DNA of 64,000 nt from Vreelandella neptunia (GCF_034479615.1 NZ_CP140255.1:992001-1056000), one strand, 5' to 3'; shown: positions 34,611 to 45,390, numbered from the stretch's first letter. The notes: generated by a model not told the origin, from the sequence alone. Program-made: numbers and translations.

Positions 34611-35953
34611 AAGGCTTCTCCACGGAAAGTGTCTTGTAGCAGGGTATCGGCGCTGGCGGTACCTTCGCCAATCGTAAACGCCGCGCGCAACTGCTCGGCG
34701 GCACGGTCGGCGGCGGCTTCACTGCGGGCGTGTACCATGGCAATGGGGCGCTGGCTATCCACGCTCTCGCCGATTTCGACGATAGCCGTAAAGCCGACGC
34801 TGTGATCGACGCTGGCGTCGTTACGCAGGCGGCCGCCGCCCAGTTCCACCACGCTCATGCCCACCGCGCGGGTGTCGATACGCTGGACGACACCTGGTTT
34901 TTCGGCATACACGGGCTTAATCACCTCGGCTTTGGCCAAGTAGTGCTCCGAGCGCTCAATAAAGTCGCTGGGGCCGCCGAGTTCGCGCACCATGCGGGCG
35001 AATACTTCAGCGGCCGCGCCAGAAGTTAGCGCCTTCTCAAGCTGAGTAAGCGCTTCTTCACGTGAGCCTGCGAGTTTGCCCGCAATCAGCATTTCCACTG
35101 CCAGTTCTCGGGTAACTTGCATTACGCGGCTGTTGGGGCGGTCGCCGCGCAGCAGCGCCAGGGTCTCGACGATTTCAACGGCGTTACCGGCGCAGGGGGC
35201 AAGCGGCTGGCTCATGTCGGTAAGCAGAGCAGTCGTGGGCGTACCCGCTTGGGTGGCCACATTGGCGATACTTTTAGCCAGCTCGCGGGATTTTTCCGGC
35301 GTGGGCATAAAGGCGCCGCTGCCGACTTTAACGTCCATTACCAGCGCATCCAGTCCGGAGGCCAGTTTCTTGCCTAGAATAGAGGCGGTAATCAGCGGAA
35401 TCGATTCCACAGTGGCGGTCACATCACGCACGCCGTAGATGCGCTTGTCGGCGGGGGCGAGATCACCCGTTTGGCCAATAATCGCCACACCGGTGGATTT
35501 CACGACGTCGCGGAAACGCTCCGGGGCAGGATAGGGGTCGTAGCCGGGGATTGATTCGAGTTTATCCAGGGTGCCGCCAGTGTGACCTAAGCCGCGACCG
35601 GAAATCATCGGTACAAAGGCACCACAGGCGGCCACCCAGGGGCCCAGCACCAGCGAGACCAAATCGCCTACGCCGCCGGTGGAGTGCTTATCGACAATCG
35701 GGCCGGGCAGGTTGAGGTCGCTCCACTGCATTACGTGGCCGGAGTCGCGGGTCGCGGTGGTCAGCGCAACGACTTCTTCACGGCTCATGCCGTTGAGAAA
35801 TACTGCCATGGTGAAGGCGCCAATCTGAGCGTCGCTGATGCGATCATCTGCAATGCCCTGCACAAAGGCTTTAATCTCTTCCGCGGGCAGCGGCTGGTTG
35901 TCACGCTTTAGGCGAATCAGTTCCTGGGGGAGTAGGGTGTGTTTGGCAGACAT
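34607..35953 (-). CDS. deoA: thymidine phosphorylase
   Basis: A 448-residue enzyme that phosphorolyses thymidine and deoxyuridine to base and deoxyribose-1-phosphate. The pyrimidine-phosphorylase signature is visible at [20 protein letters not shown], with the phosphate-binding KHSTGGVGD before it and [12 protein letters not shown] later. It starts one base inside the deoC stop (TAATG) and overlaps deoB, so deoC-deoA-deoB are tightly coupled. The order C-A-B-D is the classical enterobacterial one. Confidence 0.96.
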   Translation of the reverse strand: MSAKHTLLPQELIRLKRDNQPLPAEEIKAFVQGIADDRISDAQIGAFTMAVFLNGMSREEVVALTTATRDSGHVMQWSDLNLPGPIVDKHSTGGVGDLVSLVLGPWVAACGAFVPMISGRGLGHTGGTLDKLESIPGYDPYPAPERFRDVVKSTGVAIIGQTGDLAPADKRIYGVRDVTATVESIPLITASILGKKLASGLDALVMDVKVGSGAFMPTPEKSRELAKSIANVATQAGTPTTALLTDMSQPLAPCAGNAVEIVETLALLRGDRPNSRVMQVTRELAVEMLIAGKLAGSREEALTQLEKALTSGAAAEVFARMVRELGGPSDFIERSEHYLAKAEVIKPVYAEKPGVVQRIDTRAVGMSVVELGGGRLRNDASVDHSVGFTAIVEIGESVDSQRPIAMVHARSEAAADRAAEQLRAAFTIGEGTASADTLLQDTFRGEAL

Positions 35954-36747
35954 TAGTAACCTCCGTCAGTGGTGGCAGCGTTGGTGTTGCCGGTCAGCGT
36001 CGCCAGCAGATTACCCAGCAGGCTAGAGGCACCAAAGCGGAAGTGAGCTGGGGTTACCCAGCCTGGGCCCATGATATCGTTGGCAAGAGCCAAATATTCC
36101 GCTGCGTCTTCGGCGGTTTTAACGCCACCTGCTGCTTTAAAACCAACGTCTTGGCCACTGGCCTTGATGGCTTTGAGCATAATTTCAGCGGCTTCCAGCG
36201 TAGCGTTAACCGCCACTTTACCTGTCGATGTTTTAATGAAATCCGCGCCGCCTTCAATAGCCAGTTCGCTGGCGCGTTTGATCAGCGCAGGCTCTTTGAG
36301 TTCGCCGGACTCAATGATCACTTTGAGCAGTGCTTGGCCAGCGCAGGCGGCTTTGCACATTTCAACCAGCTCAAGGCCGGTCTCTTCGTCGCCTGCCATC
36401 AGCGCGCGGTAGGGAAAGACCACATCGACTTCGTGGGCACCGGATGCAACGGCGTCACGGGTTTCCCGAGCAGCGCCCATGATGTCATCACCACCATCTG
36501 GAAAATTGGTGACCGTGGCGATCTTGACCTGGTCATTGAGTGTGTGAGCAGTGAGCGCACGCTGGGCCGTGACAATAAACTGGGGGTAGACACAGACTGC
36601 AGCCGGGGTGCCAAAGGGTGTCTTCACCTGCTGGCAGAGCGCTTCAATGGTGCTGTCAGTATCGCTGTCGTTCAGGCTCGTCAGATCCATGAGGGTAAGC
36701 GCTTGGCGGGCGGCTTGGACGATATGGGGGGAAGCAGTCGCAGTCAT
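35953..36747 (-). CDS. deoC: deoxyribose-phosphate aldolase
   Basis: A 264-residue class I aldolase cleaving 2-deoxyribose-5-phosphate to glyceraldehyde-3-phosphate and acetaldehyde. The Schiff-base lysine is in [10 protein letters not shown], with a second conserved Lys in [10 protein letters not shown]. It is the first enzyme gene after a rho-independent terminator that separates it from nupC, with only about 25 bases between, so its transcription depends on read-through from tsx-nupC or on a compact promoter overlapping that terminator. Confidence 0.95.
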   Translation of the reverse strand: MTATASPHIVQAARQALTLMDLTSLNDSDTDSTIEALCQQVKTPFGTPAAVCVYPQFIVTAQRALTAHTLNDQVKIATVTNFPDGGDDIMGAARETRDAVASGAHEVDVVFPYRALMAGDEETGLELVEMCKAACAGQALLKVIIESGELKEPALIKRASELAIEGGADFIKTSTGKVAVNATLEAAEIMLKAIKASGQDVGFKAAGGVKTAEDAAEYLALANDIMGPGWVTPAHFRFGASSLLGNLLATLTGNTNAATTDGGY

Positions 36748-36772
36748 GGAATTCTCACAAATCAGTAAAAGA

Positions 36773-36808
36773 TAAAAACGGGCACTGCGGATAAAGCCGC
36801 AGTGCCCG
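36773..36808 (-). terminator. internal terminator between nupC and deoC
   Basis: On the minus strand CGGGCACTGCGG-N6-CCGCAGTGCCCG is followed directly by TTTTTATC. It is a strong hairpin inside what would otherwise be one operon and should make the transporter genes more abundant than the deo enzymes. Confidence 0.9.
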
Positions 36809-36831
36809 TCACCTTCAGTAAGCCCGCTGCA

Positions 36832-38115
36832 TTAAGCAGTGGCGTTACTTAGGGCGATAAAGAAGCCAGCAATCGAGGCCGACATCAAGTTGGACAGTGT
36901 ACCGGCCAACACGGCTTTGACGCCAAAACGAGCAATCTCTTTGCGGCGGGTAGGGGCAATGCTACCCAGACCACCCAGCAGAATCGCAATGGAAGATAGG
37001 TTCGCAAAGCCACACAGCGCAAAAGAGAGGATCGCCATGGTGTGCGGTGTCATCATTTGACCCGTCGCAGCCACCACCTGTTCCCCATCAATGTAGGGCG
37101 CAAGGTTGATATAGGCGACGAATTCGTTGACCACTAATTTTTGGCCGATGAAGGACCCAGCCAGAGTAGCCTCTTCCCAAGGTACACCCAAGAGGAAGGC
37201 CAGCGGGGCAAACAGCCAGCCCAAGATCAGCTCCAGACTCAGCGAGTCAAAGCCCACCCAGCCGCCAACGCCGCCTAGAATGCCGTTAACTAACGCAATC
37301 AGGGCGATAAAGGCGAGTAGCATGGCGCCCACGTTGGCAGCCAGCATTAGACCCGAGGTGGCACCCGATGCCGCCGCATCCAAGACGTTGGCAGGTTTAT
37401 CTTCCTGGGCTTCAATCTCTTCTTCCACCTTGGTAACGCTGTCGCTGTCGGTAACGTCCTGGGTTTCCGGCATGATCAGCTTGGCGAACAGCAACCCGCC
37501 CGGCGCCGCCATAAAGGAGGCTGCCACCAAGTACTCCATGGGAATACCCAGCGCGGCGTAGCCCGCCAATACTGAACCGGCGACCGACGCCAGACCACCA
37601 CACATAACGGCAAACAGCTGCGAAGGCGTCATGCGGGCGATAAACGGACGCACCACCAACGGTGCTTCGGTTTGGCCGACGAAAATATTGGCGGTTGCGG
37701 AAAGCGACTCCGTGCGTGAGGTGCCCAAGGCTTTCTGCAGAGCGCCGCCCAGAATACGAATCACCCACTGCATAATGCCGATGTAGTAGAGCACGGCGAT
37801 CAGCGAGGAGAAGAAGATAATGACGGGGAGTACTTTGATCGCAAATACAAAGCCGACATTATCCACATCGGCTAAGCCGCCGAACAGAAAGCCGATACCA
37901 TCGTTGGCATACACCAAAATTTGGCTAACGCCGGAGGAGATGGCCTGTAGTACCGCTTGGCCAAACGGCACATAGAGTACAAAGGCACCAATCCCCGCTT
38001 GAATAGCAAAGGCGCCCAGCACGGTACGCAGCCGGATAGATTTACGGTCGTAGGAGAAGATCAGGGCAATGGCCACCAGAGTGACCATGCCCACCAAGCT
38101 CATAAGGAGTGTCAT
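36832..38115 (-). CDS. nupC: NupC-type concentrative nucleoside transporter
   Basis: A 427-residue inner-membrane protein of the CNT family, with about ten hydrophobic segments and re-entrant loops. Recognisable blocks are [15 protein letters not shown] and the C-terminal [18 protein letters not shown]. It imports nucleosides with protons or sodium. The ATG has AAGGA seven bases upstream. It follows tsx by 36 bases, giving an outer- plus inner-membrane nucleoside uptake pair ahead of the catabolic genes. An acidic cytoplasmic loop ([12 protein letters not shown]) lies mid-protein. Confidence 0.94.
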   Translation of the reverse strand: MTLLMSLVGMVTLVAIALIFSYDRKSIRLRTVLGAFAIQAGIGAFVLYVPFGQAVLQAISSGVSQILVYANDGIGFLFGGLADVDNVGFVFAIKVLPVIIFFSSLIAVLYYIGIMQWVIRILGGALQKALGTSRTESLSATANIFVGQTEAPLVVRPFIARMTPSQLFAVMCGGLASVAGSVLAGYAALGIPMEYLVAASFMAAPGGLLFAKLIMPETQDVTDSDSVTKVEEEIEAQEDKPANVLDAAASGATSGLMLAANVGAMLLAFIALIALVNGILGGVGGWVGFDSLSLELILGWLFAPLAFLLGVPWEEATLAGSFIGQKLVVNEFVAYINLAPYIDGEQVVAATGQMMTPHTMAILSFALCGFANLSSIAILLGGLGSIAPTRRKEIARFGVKAVLAGTLSNLMSASIAGFFIALSNATA

Positions 38116-38151
38116 AAGGAGATCCTTCGAGTCCGCGAGTAAGAAGCGCGT

Positions 38152-38997
38152 TTATAGTAAGTTGAGCTTGACGGAGTAGATCATCGCGTTCTGATAATCG
38201 TTGGGGGTGCCCAACTTATTCTCAGAGTAGCGGTACTGAATGCCGGTGGTGATCAAATCGCTCGGATGCCACCATAGGCTCAGTGCACCGTTGGTGCCCA
38301 CACTACCTGCCGTGTCGCCCACGTAGTTCTGCTCCAGGTATTCATCGTCACGGCCAAACGTCTGTTCGTGCCAGTTGGTGACGCTGAAGTTCTGGTTGAG
38401 CGCGTTGAAATCATAACCCGCGACCCAGCCTGCCATATAGCCGTTCATGCCGGTATAGCTATTACTTTGCACCCGCGCCGCGCCAATAAAGGGTTTAAAC
38501 CATAGGCCGTTATCAAAGGTGGTACGGTAACCCAAACCCAGAATCTGATCCTGCTCGCGGCTGTTATAACCGTAATCGCGGAAGTCATACAGGTGGGCGT
38601 AAATCGATAGCGGGCTATCACCCAGGTAAATGTGAGAGGTCACTTTACCCGCGGTGCGGAAGTTGTCTTTACCACCGCTGGACTCATCGAACTGGTCGTT
38701 GGTGGGGTTCTCGAAATCAAAGAAGCCGTAGAACTCGCCCCAGCTAAAGCCAGCGCCGCCTTCGATTTCGAGAAACATAAAGTCGCTTTTCGCCGCGTTG
38801 GACGCGGTGCGCGCCTCGGTGCCGTTTGACCAATCCAGGTAGTTAACTGAAACGTTGGCGAATGACCATAGCCGATCAAGGGGATGCGGCTGAGCAGCCT
38901 CGTCTGCCATTAGCGGCGTAGTCAGCATTGCCCCTAATACGCCAGCGCCAAGCGCGATCTTAGACGAAGGGGTGCGAGAGTGTGTACGAGCAGTCAT
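38152..38997 (-). CDS. tsx: nucleoside-specific outer-membrane channel Tsx-like
   Basis: A 281-residue outer-membrane beta-barrel with a signal peptide (about residues 1-31, ending LMADE). The sequence alternates in the barrel pattern, contains WSFANVSVNYLDWSNG near the mature N-terminus, and ends in a short hydrophobic strand as barrel proteins do. The Tsx family passes nucleosides and deoxynucleosides at low concentration. It is the first gene of the nucleoside operon, divergent from deoR, with two DeoR-type operators upstream. Confidence 0.9.
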   Translation of the reverse strand: MTARTHSRTPSSKIALGAGVLGAMLTTPLMADEAAQPHPLDRLWSFANVSVNYLDWSNGTEARTASNAAKSDFMFLEIEGGAGFSWGEFYGFFDFENPTNDQFDESSGGKDNFRTAGKVTSHIYLGDSPLSIYAHLYDFRDYGYNSREQDQILGLGYRTTFDNGLWFKPFIGAARVQSNSYTGMNGYMAGWVAGYDFNALNQNFSVTNWHEQTFGRDDEYLEQNYVGDTAGSVGTNGALSLWWHPSDLITTGIQYRYSENKLGTPNDYQNAMIYSVKLNLL

Positions 38998-39074
38998 GAG
39001 AGCCTCAACAAGGGTTGTCGCGGAGCCACTTAGGTGTGGCTATCCGAGGTTATAGTCGTGCGGGCTGGCGTTAA

Positions 39075-39090
39075 TGTTAAAATTATAACA
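39075..39090. promoter_or_regulatory. DeoR-type operator 1 between tsx and deoR
   Basis: TGTTAAAATTATAACA, a 16-bp near-palindrome that matches the E. coli DeoR operator (TGTTAGAATTCTAACA) at 14 of 16 positions. It lies about 80 bases upstream of tsx and should control tsx-nupC-deo, and possibly deoR. Confidence 0.82.
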
Positions 39091-39095
39091 TTCAG

Positions 39096-39111
39096 TGTTA
39101 TTTTTCTAACG
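39096..39111. promoter_or_regulatory. DeoR-type operator 2 between tsx and deoR
   Basis: TGTTATTTTTCTAACG, with the TGTTA and TAAC arms in the same 16-bp layout and one arm mismatch. It is offset by 21 bp from operator 1, two helical turns, which suggests cooperative binding. Confidence 0.7.
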
Positions 39112-39373
39112 TTGATTTGCAAGTATTGTCACATCAACGCTATTTAAATGTCATATCTCTCACGGGAATCAGGCAGAGACTGGATGGTTCAAGGGTTGTG
39201 ATAGCCGTGGAGACATGGCCATAGAGACATCGCATGATGATATAGCAGTGGAAATTCCGCCGTTGCTCACGCAGCATAGAAATGAACGCTGACTATTTAT
39301 GAAGGCAGCATCGCCAAGACATCGACACGATATTTACGTTTAGCTTCACACAACAAGAGGGGTTTGCAAGGAG

Positions 39374-40150
39374 ATGCCCACTACCAATGGCCGAAGCGCG
39401 CTGCGCCTTGCCAAACTTCAGGAAGCGCTTGCCAGTGGCGGCACTCTGCACCTGCGCGATGCCGCAGAGTTGTGCGATGTTTCAGAAATGACTATCCGCC
39501 GCGATCTGAGTACCCAGAAGACCACTATTAGCCTGCTGGGGGGGCGGTTAGTGATGGCAAATTACCCAGGCGTAACCCCTATTTATGACTTGAATGAACA
39601 GCAGGCCAGCCACTATCAAGCCAAGCATCGGCTCTGCCAACGAGCCTTAGCTTATATACAAGAGGGCGATACGCTGTTTATTGACTGTGGCTCAACGCTA
39701 ATGCCGCTGCTGAGCCAGTTGAGTCATTTTCATGAGCTAACGGTAGTCACCTATGCGCTTAACGTTGCTAATGCCGTTGCCGCGCTACCCAACGTGCGTT
39801 TGGTACTATTGGGCGGGCTGTTTTATGCCGCCTCTCAATCTTTTGGCAGCGATAATATGGCCGCCGCTGTCGAACGGCTAGGCATTAATAAAGCGCTGAT
39901 CTCCGCTGCAGGGGTGGATTTAGAGCGCGGAGTAAGTTGCTTTCACTTTCACGAAGTGGCCCCTAAACAGGCTGCCATTGCCACCGCCATACAGCGGCTG
40001 TTGGTGGTAGATGCCAGCAAGTTCGGTGTGGTTCGGCCTGCCTATTTCGCCGCACTGGACGATTTTGATGTGGTGGTCACCGACGAAGAGGGCGCACCGC
40101 AACTATTAGATGGCCATGGAAGTGATGTGCCAAAAGTGACGGTAGCCTAA
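39374..40150 (+). CDS. deoR: DeoR family repressor of the nucleoside catabolism genes
   Basis: A 258-residue DeoR-type regulator. The helix-turn-helix is at about residues 20-45 (LRDAAELCDVSEMTIRRDLS), and the C-terminal sugar-phosphate-binding domain contains DTLFIDCGSTLMPLL and KALISAAGVDLERGVSC. DeoR is released by deoxyribose-5-phosphate, the deoC substrate. The divergent position next to tsx and the two operators between support this role. AAGGAG abuts the ATG; AAGAGGGG further upstream is a better-spaced ribosome-binding site. Confidence 0.92.
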   Translation: MPTTNGRSALRLAKLQEALASGGTLHLRDAAELCDVSEMTIRRDLSTQKTTISLLGGRLVMANYPGVTPIYDLNEQQASHYQAKHRLCQRALAYIQEGDTLFIDCGSTLMPLLSQLSHFHELTVVTYALNVANAVAALPNVRLVLLGGLFYAASQSFGSDNMAAAVERLGINKALISAAGVDLERGVSCFHFHEVAPKQAAIATAIQRLLVVDASKFGVVRPAYFAALDDFDVVVTDEEGAPQLLDGHGSDVPKVTVA

Positions 40151-40508
40151 GAGAGTGGGGCGTTGTTGATGGTAGTCAATGCCTTGGGTGCGGCAATGCG
40201 CCACTTCTTTCATGATCTCGATCAATAGAAAATACTTTAGTCTTAGTTGATCTAATCTTTCGTGATTGGGCCAGCTTGGCTCGTCGCCAATTCCCATCCG
40301 GCGACGCATATTTTTCCCGGAGCAATGACGCTCACTGCGATACGCATTGTTTTTAGCAACGTTTTTAGCTGTGTGCTTACGAGCATGTTTTGGGAAGAGT
40401 ATGGGGTGGTAGTTAGCCTGCTATTTATATAAATGGCGTGGCTGGCTAGTTTCTAATCAACCTGTTGTTTTTAAAACCTTACTTTTAAAACCTGGACGAG
40501 ATCACACC
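40151..40508. other. intergenic region upstream of cyoA
   Basis: About 360 bases, AT-rich toward cyoA. A direct repeat TTTTAAAACCT at 40469-40479 and 40483-40493, period 14, lies directly ahead of the cyoA start and may be part of its promoter. I see no ORF, RNA gene or convincing FNR/ArcA site. Confidence 0.4.
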
Positions 40509-41534
40509 ATGCAACGAAGCTCTCTTTGGCGCAGGCGAGGCACCTTGGTGCTCCTTGCGCTGTGTCTGTTTCTAGCAGGCTGTAGTTCAGCGCTGCTAGA
40601 CCCAAAAGGCCAGGTTGGCGCTGAACAGCGAACGCTGATTCTGACCGCCTTTGGCCTCATGTTGATTGTGGTTATTCCTGTTATTGTCATGACGCTGCTG
40701 TTTGGCTGGCGCTACCGGCGCAGTAATAGCGTAGCTAATTACATGCCTGACTGGGCGCACTCCAATGTGATCGAGGCAGTGGTGTGGATCGTACCCTGTG
40801 CGATTATCGCTGTACTCGCCCTGTTGACCTGGAAAACCTCCCATAGCCTTGACCCTCACAAGCCGCTGGAAAGCGACGTGGCGCCGATCGAAATACAGGC
40901 CGTAGCGCTGGATTGGAAGTGGTTGTTTATCTACCCCGAGCAGGGCATTGCCAGCGTTAATGAAGTGGCCTTCCCTGTGGATACCCCGGTGCGCTTTCGG
41001 GTGAGCTCCGGCTCGGTGATGAATGCCTTCTTTATCCCTCACCTTGGCAGTCAGATCTACGCCATGGCGGGTATGGATAACGATGTTCATCTTATCGCCG
41101 ATGAAACGGGTAGCTACCCTGGCCGCTCCACCAACTACAGTGGCGCAGGCTTCTCCGGCATGACCTTTGACGCCAAGGTGACCACGCCCGCCGATTTTGA
41201 TGCCTGGGTGGAAACGGTGCGCGGCGCCCCACAAACGCTGACCTACCCCGAAGGTTATGAAGCGTTGGCTGAACCCAGCGAATCGAATCCGGTGGAGTAC
41301 TTCTCGGCCGTTTCGCCGTCGCTGTATGAAAGCATTTTGAAAAGCTTCCACACCGGCGGTGAACACTCTATGGGCGGCGACCACCAGCTGAGCGGCGATC
41401 ATGCTGACTCGCACGATGGTGAAAGCGCTCACGCTACCGATCACGCGGCCGAATCAGGTCATGTCACCAACAACCATGCTAGTCAGGATCATGCCATGCG
41501 CAGCCACTCCTCTAGCGTAGAAGCGGGAGGTTAA
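40509..41534 (+). CDS. cyoA: cytochrome bo3 ubiquinol oxidase subunit II, with His-rich C-terminal tail
   Basis: A 341-residue membrane-anchored lipoprotein. The signal peptide ends in the lipobox LAGCSS (Cys near 25), then two membrane segments and a periplasmic cupredoxin domain lacking the CuA ligands, as in quinol oxidases. Sequences such as [16 protein letters not shown] and [19 protein letters not shown] are diagnostic. The last ~60 residues are an unusual extension with eleven His, many as D-H or S-H pairs. It is the first gene of cyoABCDE, with four bases to cyoB. Confidence 0.94.
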   Translation: MQRSSLWRRRGTLVLLALCLFLAGCSSALLDPKGQVGAEQRTLILTAFGLMLIVVIPVIVMTLLFGWRYRRSNSVANYMPDWAHSNVIEAVVWIVPCAIIAVLALLTWKTSHSLDPHKPLESDVAPIEIQAVALDWKWLFIYPEQGIASVNEVAFPVDTPVRFRVSSGSVMNAFFIPHLGSQIYAMAGMDNDVHLIADETGSYPGRSTNYSGAGFSGMTFDAKVTTPADFDAWVETVRGAPQTLTYPEGYEALAEPSESNPVEYFSAVSPSLYESILKSFHTGGEHSMGGDHQLSGDHADSHDGESAHATDHAAESGHVTNNHASQDHAMRSHSSSVEAGG

Positions 41535-41537
41535 GCC

Positions 41538-43532
41538 GTGTTTGGAAAACTCAGTTTAGAGTCAATTCCCTATCATGAGCCGATCATCATGGTCGTCGCA
41601 GCCTTTATGGCCATTGGCGGGATCGCACTGTTTGGTTTGATAACTTACTACCGTAAATGGGGCTGGCTGTGGAACGAGTGGTTTACCTCCGTTGACCATA
41701 AAAAGCTCGGCATTATGTATTTCATTGTTGCCCTGGTCATGCTGCTGCGTGGCTTCTCGGATGCGATAATGATGCGTACCCAGTTGGCTATGGCCGCCGG
41801 GGATGCAGCGGGCTATTTGCCCCCTGAACACTACGACCAGATCTTTACCGCCCACGGCGTTATTATGATCTTCTTTGTCGCCATGCCCATGGTCATCGGC
41901 CTGATGAACCTGGTGGTGCCGCTGCAAATTGGCGCCCGCGACGTCGCCTTCCCTTTCCTGAATAACTTAAGTTTTTGGCTGTTTGCCGTAGCGGCGATAC
42001 TGGTCAATATCTCGCTGGTGGTGGGCGAATTCGCCAAAACCGGCTGGCTTGCCTATGCGCCTTTATCGGGGATCGAGTTTAGTCCCGGGGTGGGGGTCGA
42101 TTACTGGATATGGGCGTTGCAGATATCCGGGATAGGTACGACGCTCACCGGTATCAACTTCTTCGTGACCATTATTAAAATGCGCACCAAGGGCATGACG
42201 ATGTTCCGCATGCCGATCTTCACCTGGACATCGCTGTGCGCCAACGTGCTGATCATCGCTTCCTTCCCGATTTTAACCGCGACCATCGCACTGCTCACCC
42301 TGGATCGCTATTTGGGTATGCACTTCTTTACCAATGATTTTGGCGGCAACATGATGATGTACGTCAATCTCATCTGGGCCTGGGGCCACCCGGAAGTCTA
42401 TATCCTGATTCTGCCCGCCTTTGGCGTGTTCTCTGAAGTTATTTCGACCTTTGCCCGTAAGCGCCTGTTCGGCTACGCCACCATGGTGTGGGCGACCATC
42501 GCGATCACCTTGCTGTCGTTTATTGTTTGGCTACACCACTTTTTCACCATGGGGGCAGGGGCCAACGTCAACGCCTTCTTCGGCATTATGACGATGATCA
42601 TCGCCATTCCTACCGGGGTGAAAGTCTTCAACTGGCTGTTCACCATGTTCCGCGGCAGCCTCGAGCTCACTTCGCCGGTGCTGTGGACGCTGGGCTTTAT
42701 TATCACCTTTACCCTGGGCGGTATGACCGGCGTCATGCTGGCGGTGCCCGCAGCCAACTTTGTGCTGCATAACAGCCTATTCGTTATCGCTCACTTCCAT
42801 AACGTCATTATTGGCGGTGTGGTGTTCGGCATGATGGCGGGCCTGACCTTCTGGTTCCCCAAAGCGTTCGGTTTCACGTTGAGCGAGAAGTGGGGCAAGC
42901 GTTCGTTCTGGTGCTGGTTTATCGGCTTCTACGTCGCCTTTATGCCGCTTTACGTGCTGGCCTTCTTTGGCGCCGTGCGCCGCATGCAGTCCTACGCCAA
43001 CCCCGAATGGCAGCCGTGGATGATTCTGGCTTGGGTAGGCGCGGTGATCATCATGATGGGTATTGTCTGCACAGTTATTCAGTTCTGGGTCAGCATCCGT
43101 GACCGTAAACAAAACGCGGATGTCACTGGCGACCCCTGGGATGGCCGTACCCTGGAGTGGTCAACCTCCTCCCCTGCGCCGTTCTACAACTTTGCGCGTT
43201 TGCCGGAAGTGGGCGACATCGACAGCTTCTGGTCGCAGAAACAGCGCGGCGAAGAGCAGCTTGAAGAAGCCCCCTATACCGATATTCACATGCCGCGTAA
43301 CACGGTGGCAGGTCCGGTGATTAGCCTGTTCGCACTAGTGATTGGTTTCGCGCTGGTATGGCATATCTGGTGGTTAGCGGGTGTAGGTGCCGTAGGTGTA
43401 TTTGTGAGCTTTATGGCACGGGTATTTAACGACGATATCGATTACTACGTTCCCGCCGCAGAAGTTGAGCGCATCGAACGTGAGCATCAGCTCAAATGTG
43501 AACAAAAACTAGGCGTGGAGGCGCAAGCGTAA
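41538..43532 (+). CDS. cyoB: cytochrome bo3 ubiquinol oxidase subunit I
   Basis: A 664-residue heme-copper oxidase subunit with about 15 membrane segments. It carries the His ligands of the low-spin heme, CuB and heme o: [27 protein letters not shown] (with the cross-linked His-Tyr) and the WLHHFFTMG pair, plus [15 protein letters not shown]. It reduces oxygen to water with ubiquinol and pumps protons. The GTG start follows cyoA immediately, and it overlaps cyoC by one base. Confidence 0.96.
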   Translation: MFGKLSLESIPYHEPIIMVVAAFMAIGGIALFGLITYYRKWGWLWNEWFTSVDHKKLGIMYFIVALVMLLRGFSDAIMMRTQLAMAAGDAAGYLPPEHYDQIFTAHGVIMIFFVAMPMVIGLMNLVVPLQIGARDVAFPFLNNLSFWLFAVAAILVNISLVVGEFAKTGWLAYAPLSGIEFSPGVGVDYWIWALQISGIGTTLTGINFFVTIIKMRTKGMTMFRMPIFTWTSLCANVLIIASFPILTATIALLTLDRYLGMHFFTNDFGGNMMMYVNLIWAWGHPEVYILILPAFGVFSEVISTFARKRLFGYATMVWATIAITLLSFIVWLHHFFTMGAGANVNAFFGIMTMIIAIPTGVKVFNWLFTMFRGSLELTSPVLWTLGFIITFTLGGMTGVMLAVPAANFVLHNSLFVIAHFHNVIIGGVVFGMMAGLTFWFPKAFGFTLSEKWGKRSFWCWFIGFYVAFMPLYVLAFFGAVRRMQSYANPEWQPWMILAWVGAVIIMMGIVCTVIQFWVSIRDRKQNADVTGDPWDGRTLEWSTSSPAPFYNFARLPEVGDIDSFWSQKQRGEEQLEEAPYTDIHMPRNTVAGPVISLFALVIGFALVWHIWWLAGVGAVGVFVSFMARVFNDDIDYYVPAAEVERIEREHQLKCEQKLGVEAQA

Positions 43533-44152
43533 TGTCGACTGATACGCTAAATCATAGCTCACACCACCCGGTAGAGCACGAGGAAGAGCATCACGATGCC
43601 ACGGGCACGAAATTGTTCGGGTTCTGGGTCTACTTAATGAGCGATTTGGTGATCTTCGGATCACTCTTCGCCACCTACGCCGTGTTGATCAAGGGCACGG
43701 CAGCAGGCCCCTCAGCGGCGGAAATTTTCGAGCTGCCGTTTGTATTGGTCGAAACGTTTCTGCTGTTGTTCAGTAGTTTTACTTTCGGCATGGGTGTGCT
43801 GGCGATGAACGCCGAACGCCTTGGTCAGGTAAAAGCGTGGCTCGCCGTGACTTTCCTACTGGGAGCGGGGTTCGTGGGCATGGAGATCTACGAATTTCAG
43901 CATCTGATTCATGAAGGCTATGGGCCGGATAAAAGCGCATTTTTGTCGTCGTTCTTCACTCTGGTGGGCACCCACGGGCTACACGTGACCTTTGGTTTGA
44001 TCTGGATTTTGGTGATGCTGGTACAGCTGTACACCAAAGGGTTGAACGATATGACCCGGCCGAGGATTTTGTGCCTAAGTCTGTTCTGGCACTTCCTGGA
44101 TATTGTCTGGATCTGTGTCTTCTCATTCGTCTATCTGATGGGAGTGCTGTGA
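43532..44152 (+). CDS. cyoC: cytochrome bo3 ubiquinol oxidase subunit III
   Basis: A 206-residue integral membrane protein with five predicted helices. Family blocks are [20 protein letters not shown] and [18 protein letters not shown], ending in [20 protein letters not shown]. It stabilises the oxidase and lines its lipid cleft. The N-terminus is unusually His/Glu-rich ([17 protein letters not shown]). Start ATG overlaps the cyoB stop by one base, so the subunits are made in stoichiometric coupling. Confidence 0.95.
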   Translation: MSTDTLNHSSHHPVEHEEEHHDATGTKLFGFWVYLMSDLVIFGSLFATYAVLIKGTAAGPSAAEIFELPFVLVETFLLLFSSFTFGMGVLAMNAERLGQVKAWLAVTFLLGAGFVGMEIYEFQHLIHEGYGPDKSAFLSSFFTLVGTHGLHVTFGLIWILVMLVQLYTKGLNDMTRPRILCLSLFWHFLDIVWICVFSFVYLMGVL

Positions 44153-44153
44153 G

Positions 44154-44483
44154 ATGAGTCATTCTTCGTCTAGTTCACCCAATGCCCATGGCAGCGTTAA
44201 GTCGTATGTGACAGGACTGGTATTGTCGCTGATACTGACCATCATCCCCTTTGCGGTAGTGATGAGTGGCGCACTCAGCACACTGGCTACCGTCATCGTG
44301 GTCGTGGTGACCGCTGTGCTGCAGATATTGGTACAGCTGGTTATGTTCATGCATATGAATACCAAAGCCGACGAGGGCTGGAATCTGATGTCCTTCGTCT
44401 TCACACTGACGATTCTCGTCTTAGTGGTAGGAGGCTCGCTGTGGATCATGCAGCATCTGCATCTCAACATGATGATCGGCTGA
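44154..44483 (+). CDS. cyoD: cytochrome bo3 ubiquinol oxidase subunit IV
   Basis: A 109-residue protein with three membrane helices and the conserved QLVMFMHMNTKADEGWN segment of CyoD. It aids assembly of the CuB site. It starts one base after the cyoC stop, and its last 43 bases are shared with the start of cyoE in another frame. Confidence 0.94.
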   Translation: MSHSSSSSPNAHGSVKSYVTGLVLSLILTIIPFAVVMSGALSTLATVIVVVVTAVLQILVQLVMFMHMNTKADEGWNLMSFVFTLTILVLVVGGSLWIMQHLHLNMMIG

Positions 44484-45364
44484 TTTCAGCACCTAGCCGC
44501 TGGCGGGATCTGCTTGAGCTGACCAAACCGGGCATTATCGGGGGCAACCTGATTGCTACTCTAGGCGGCTATTTCCTGGCCGCCCAGGGGCAGTTCGAGT
44601 GGCTCAGCTTTGTCGCGGTCATGGTGGGGATTGCATTAATCATTGCGTCGGGCTGTGCGTGTAACAACGTCATTGACCGGGATATTGATGCATTGATGGC
44701 GCGTACGCGCCATCGCCCCCTGGTCAGAGGCAGCATTTCCATCACCCAAGCGCTGGGCGTTTCGGCGCTGCTGGGTGTGTCGGGGGTGGTGTGTCTGGCG
44801 CTGGGCACCAACGGGCTAACCGTTGCCTTGGCAGTCACTGGCTGGGGCGTGTATGTAGGGCTTTATAGCCTCTATATGAAACGCCGCTCAGAGTACGGCA
44901 CTTTGGTAGGCAGCCTCTCCGGCGCGATGCCGCCGGTGGTGGGCTACTGCGCCGTGACGGGGCAGTTCGACAGCGGTGCCATTATGCTGCTGGTGATTTT
45001 CTGCCTGTGGCAGATGCCGCACTCCTATGCCATTGCTATTTTCCGCTACGCCGATTACCGCCGCGCCTCGATTCCGGTGCTGCCGGTGGTGCGCGGGGTC
45101 AAAATGGCCAAACACCATATTCTTGGCTACATCGTGGCGTTTATTCCCGCTTCGCTGGCGCTAGGTCTGGCCAGCCAGGCGGGCGCGGGGTATCTGTGCG
45201 TGGCGCTGACTATGGGCGGTTACTGGCTCTACTTGGCACTGCGCGGCTACCGTTTAGACGACGATGTGCGCTGGGCCAAAAAGGTGTTTGGCGTCTCTAT
45301 CCTTACCATCACCGCGATGAGTTTAGTCATGGTGTTGGAATCGATGGTGCCGATGTGGGTCTAG
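44441..45364 (+). CDS. cyoE: protoheme IX farnesyltransferase (heme O synthase)
   Basis: A 307-residue UbiA-family membrane prenyltransferase with about nine helices. It farnesylates heme B to heme O for the CyoB active site. The first Asp-rich motif is NNVIDRDIDALMARTRHRPL and the second region contains FRYADYRRASIPVLPVV. The GTG start is supported by TAGGAGG six bases upstream, inside cyoD, giving a 43-base overlap. The operon ends at a strong terminator about 30 bases later. Confidence 0.95.
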   Translation: MDHAASASQHDDRLISAPSRWRDLLELTKPGIIGGNLIATLGGYFLAAQGQFEWLSFVAVMVGIALIIASGCACNNVIDRDIDALMARTRHRPLVRGSISITQALGVSALLGVSGVVCLALGTNGLTVALAVTGWGVYVGLYSLYMKRRSEYGTLVGSLSGAMPPVVGYCAVTGQFDSGAIMLLVIFCLWQMPHSYAIAIFRYADYRRASIPVLPVVRGVKMAKHHILGYIVAFIPASLALGLASQAGAGYLCVALTMGGYWLYLALRGYRLDDDVRWAKKVFGVSILTITAMSLVMVLESMVPMWV

Positions 45365-45390
45365 CCCTCTCATACCGTTAAGCCGTTAAT

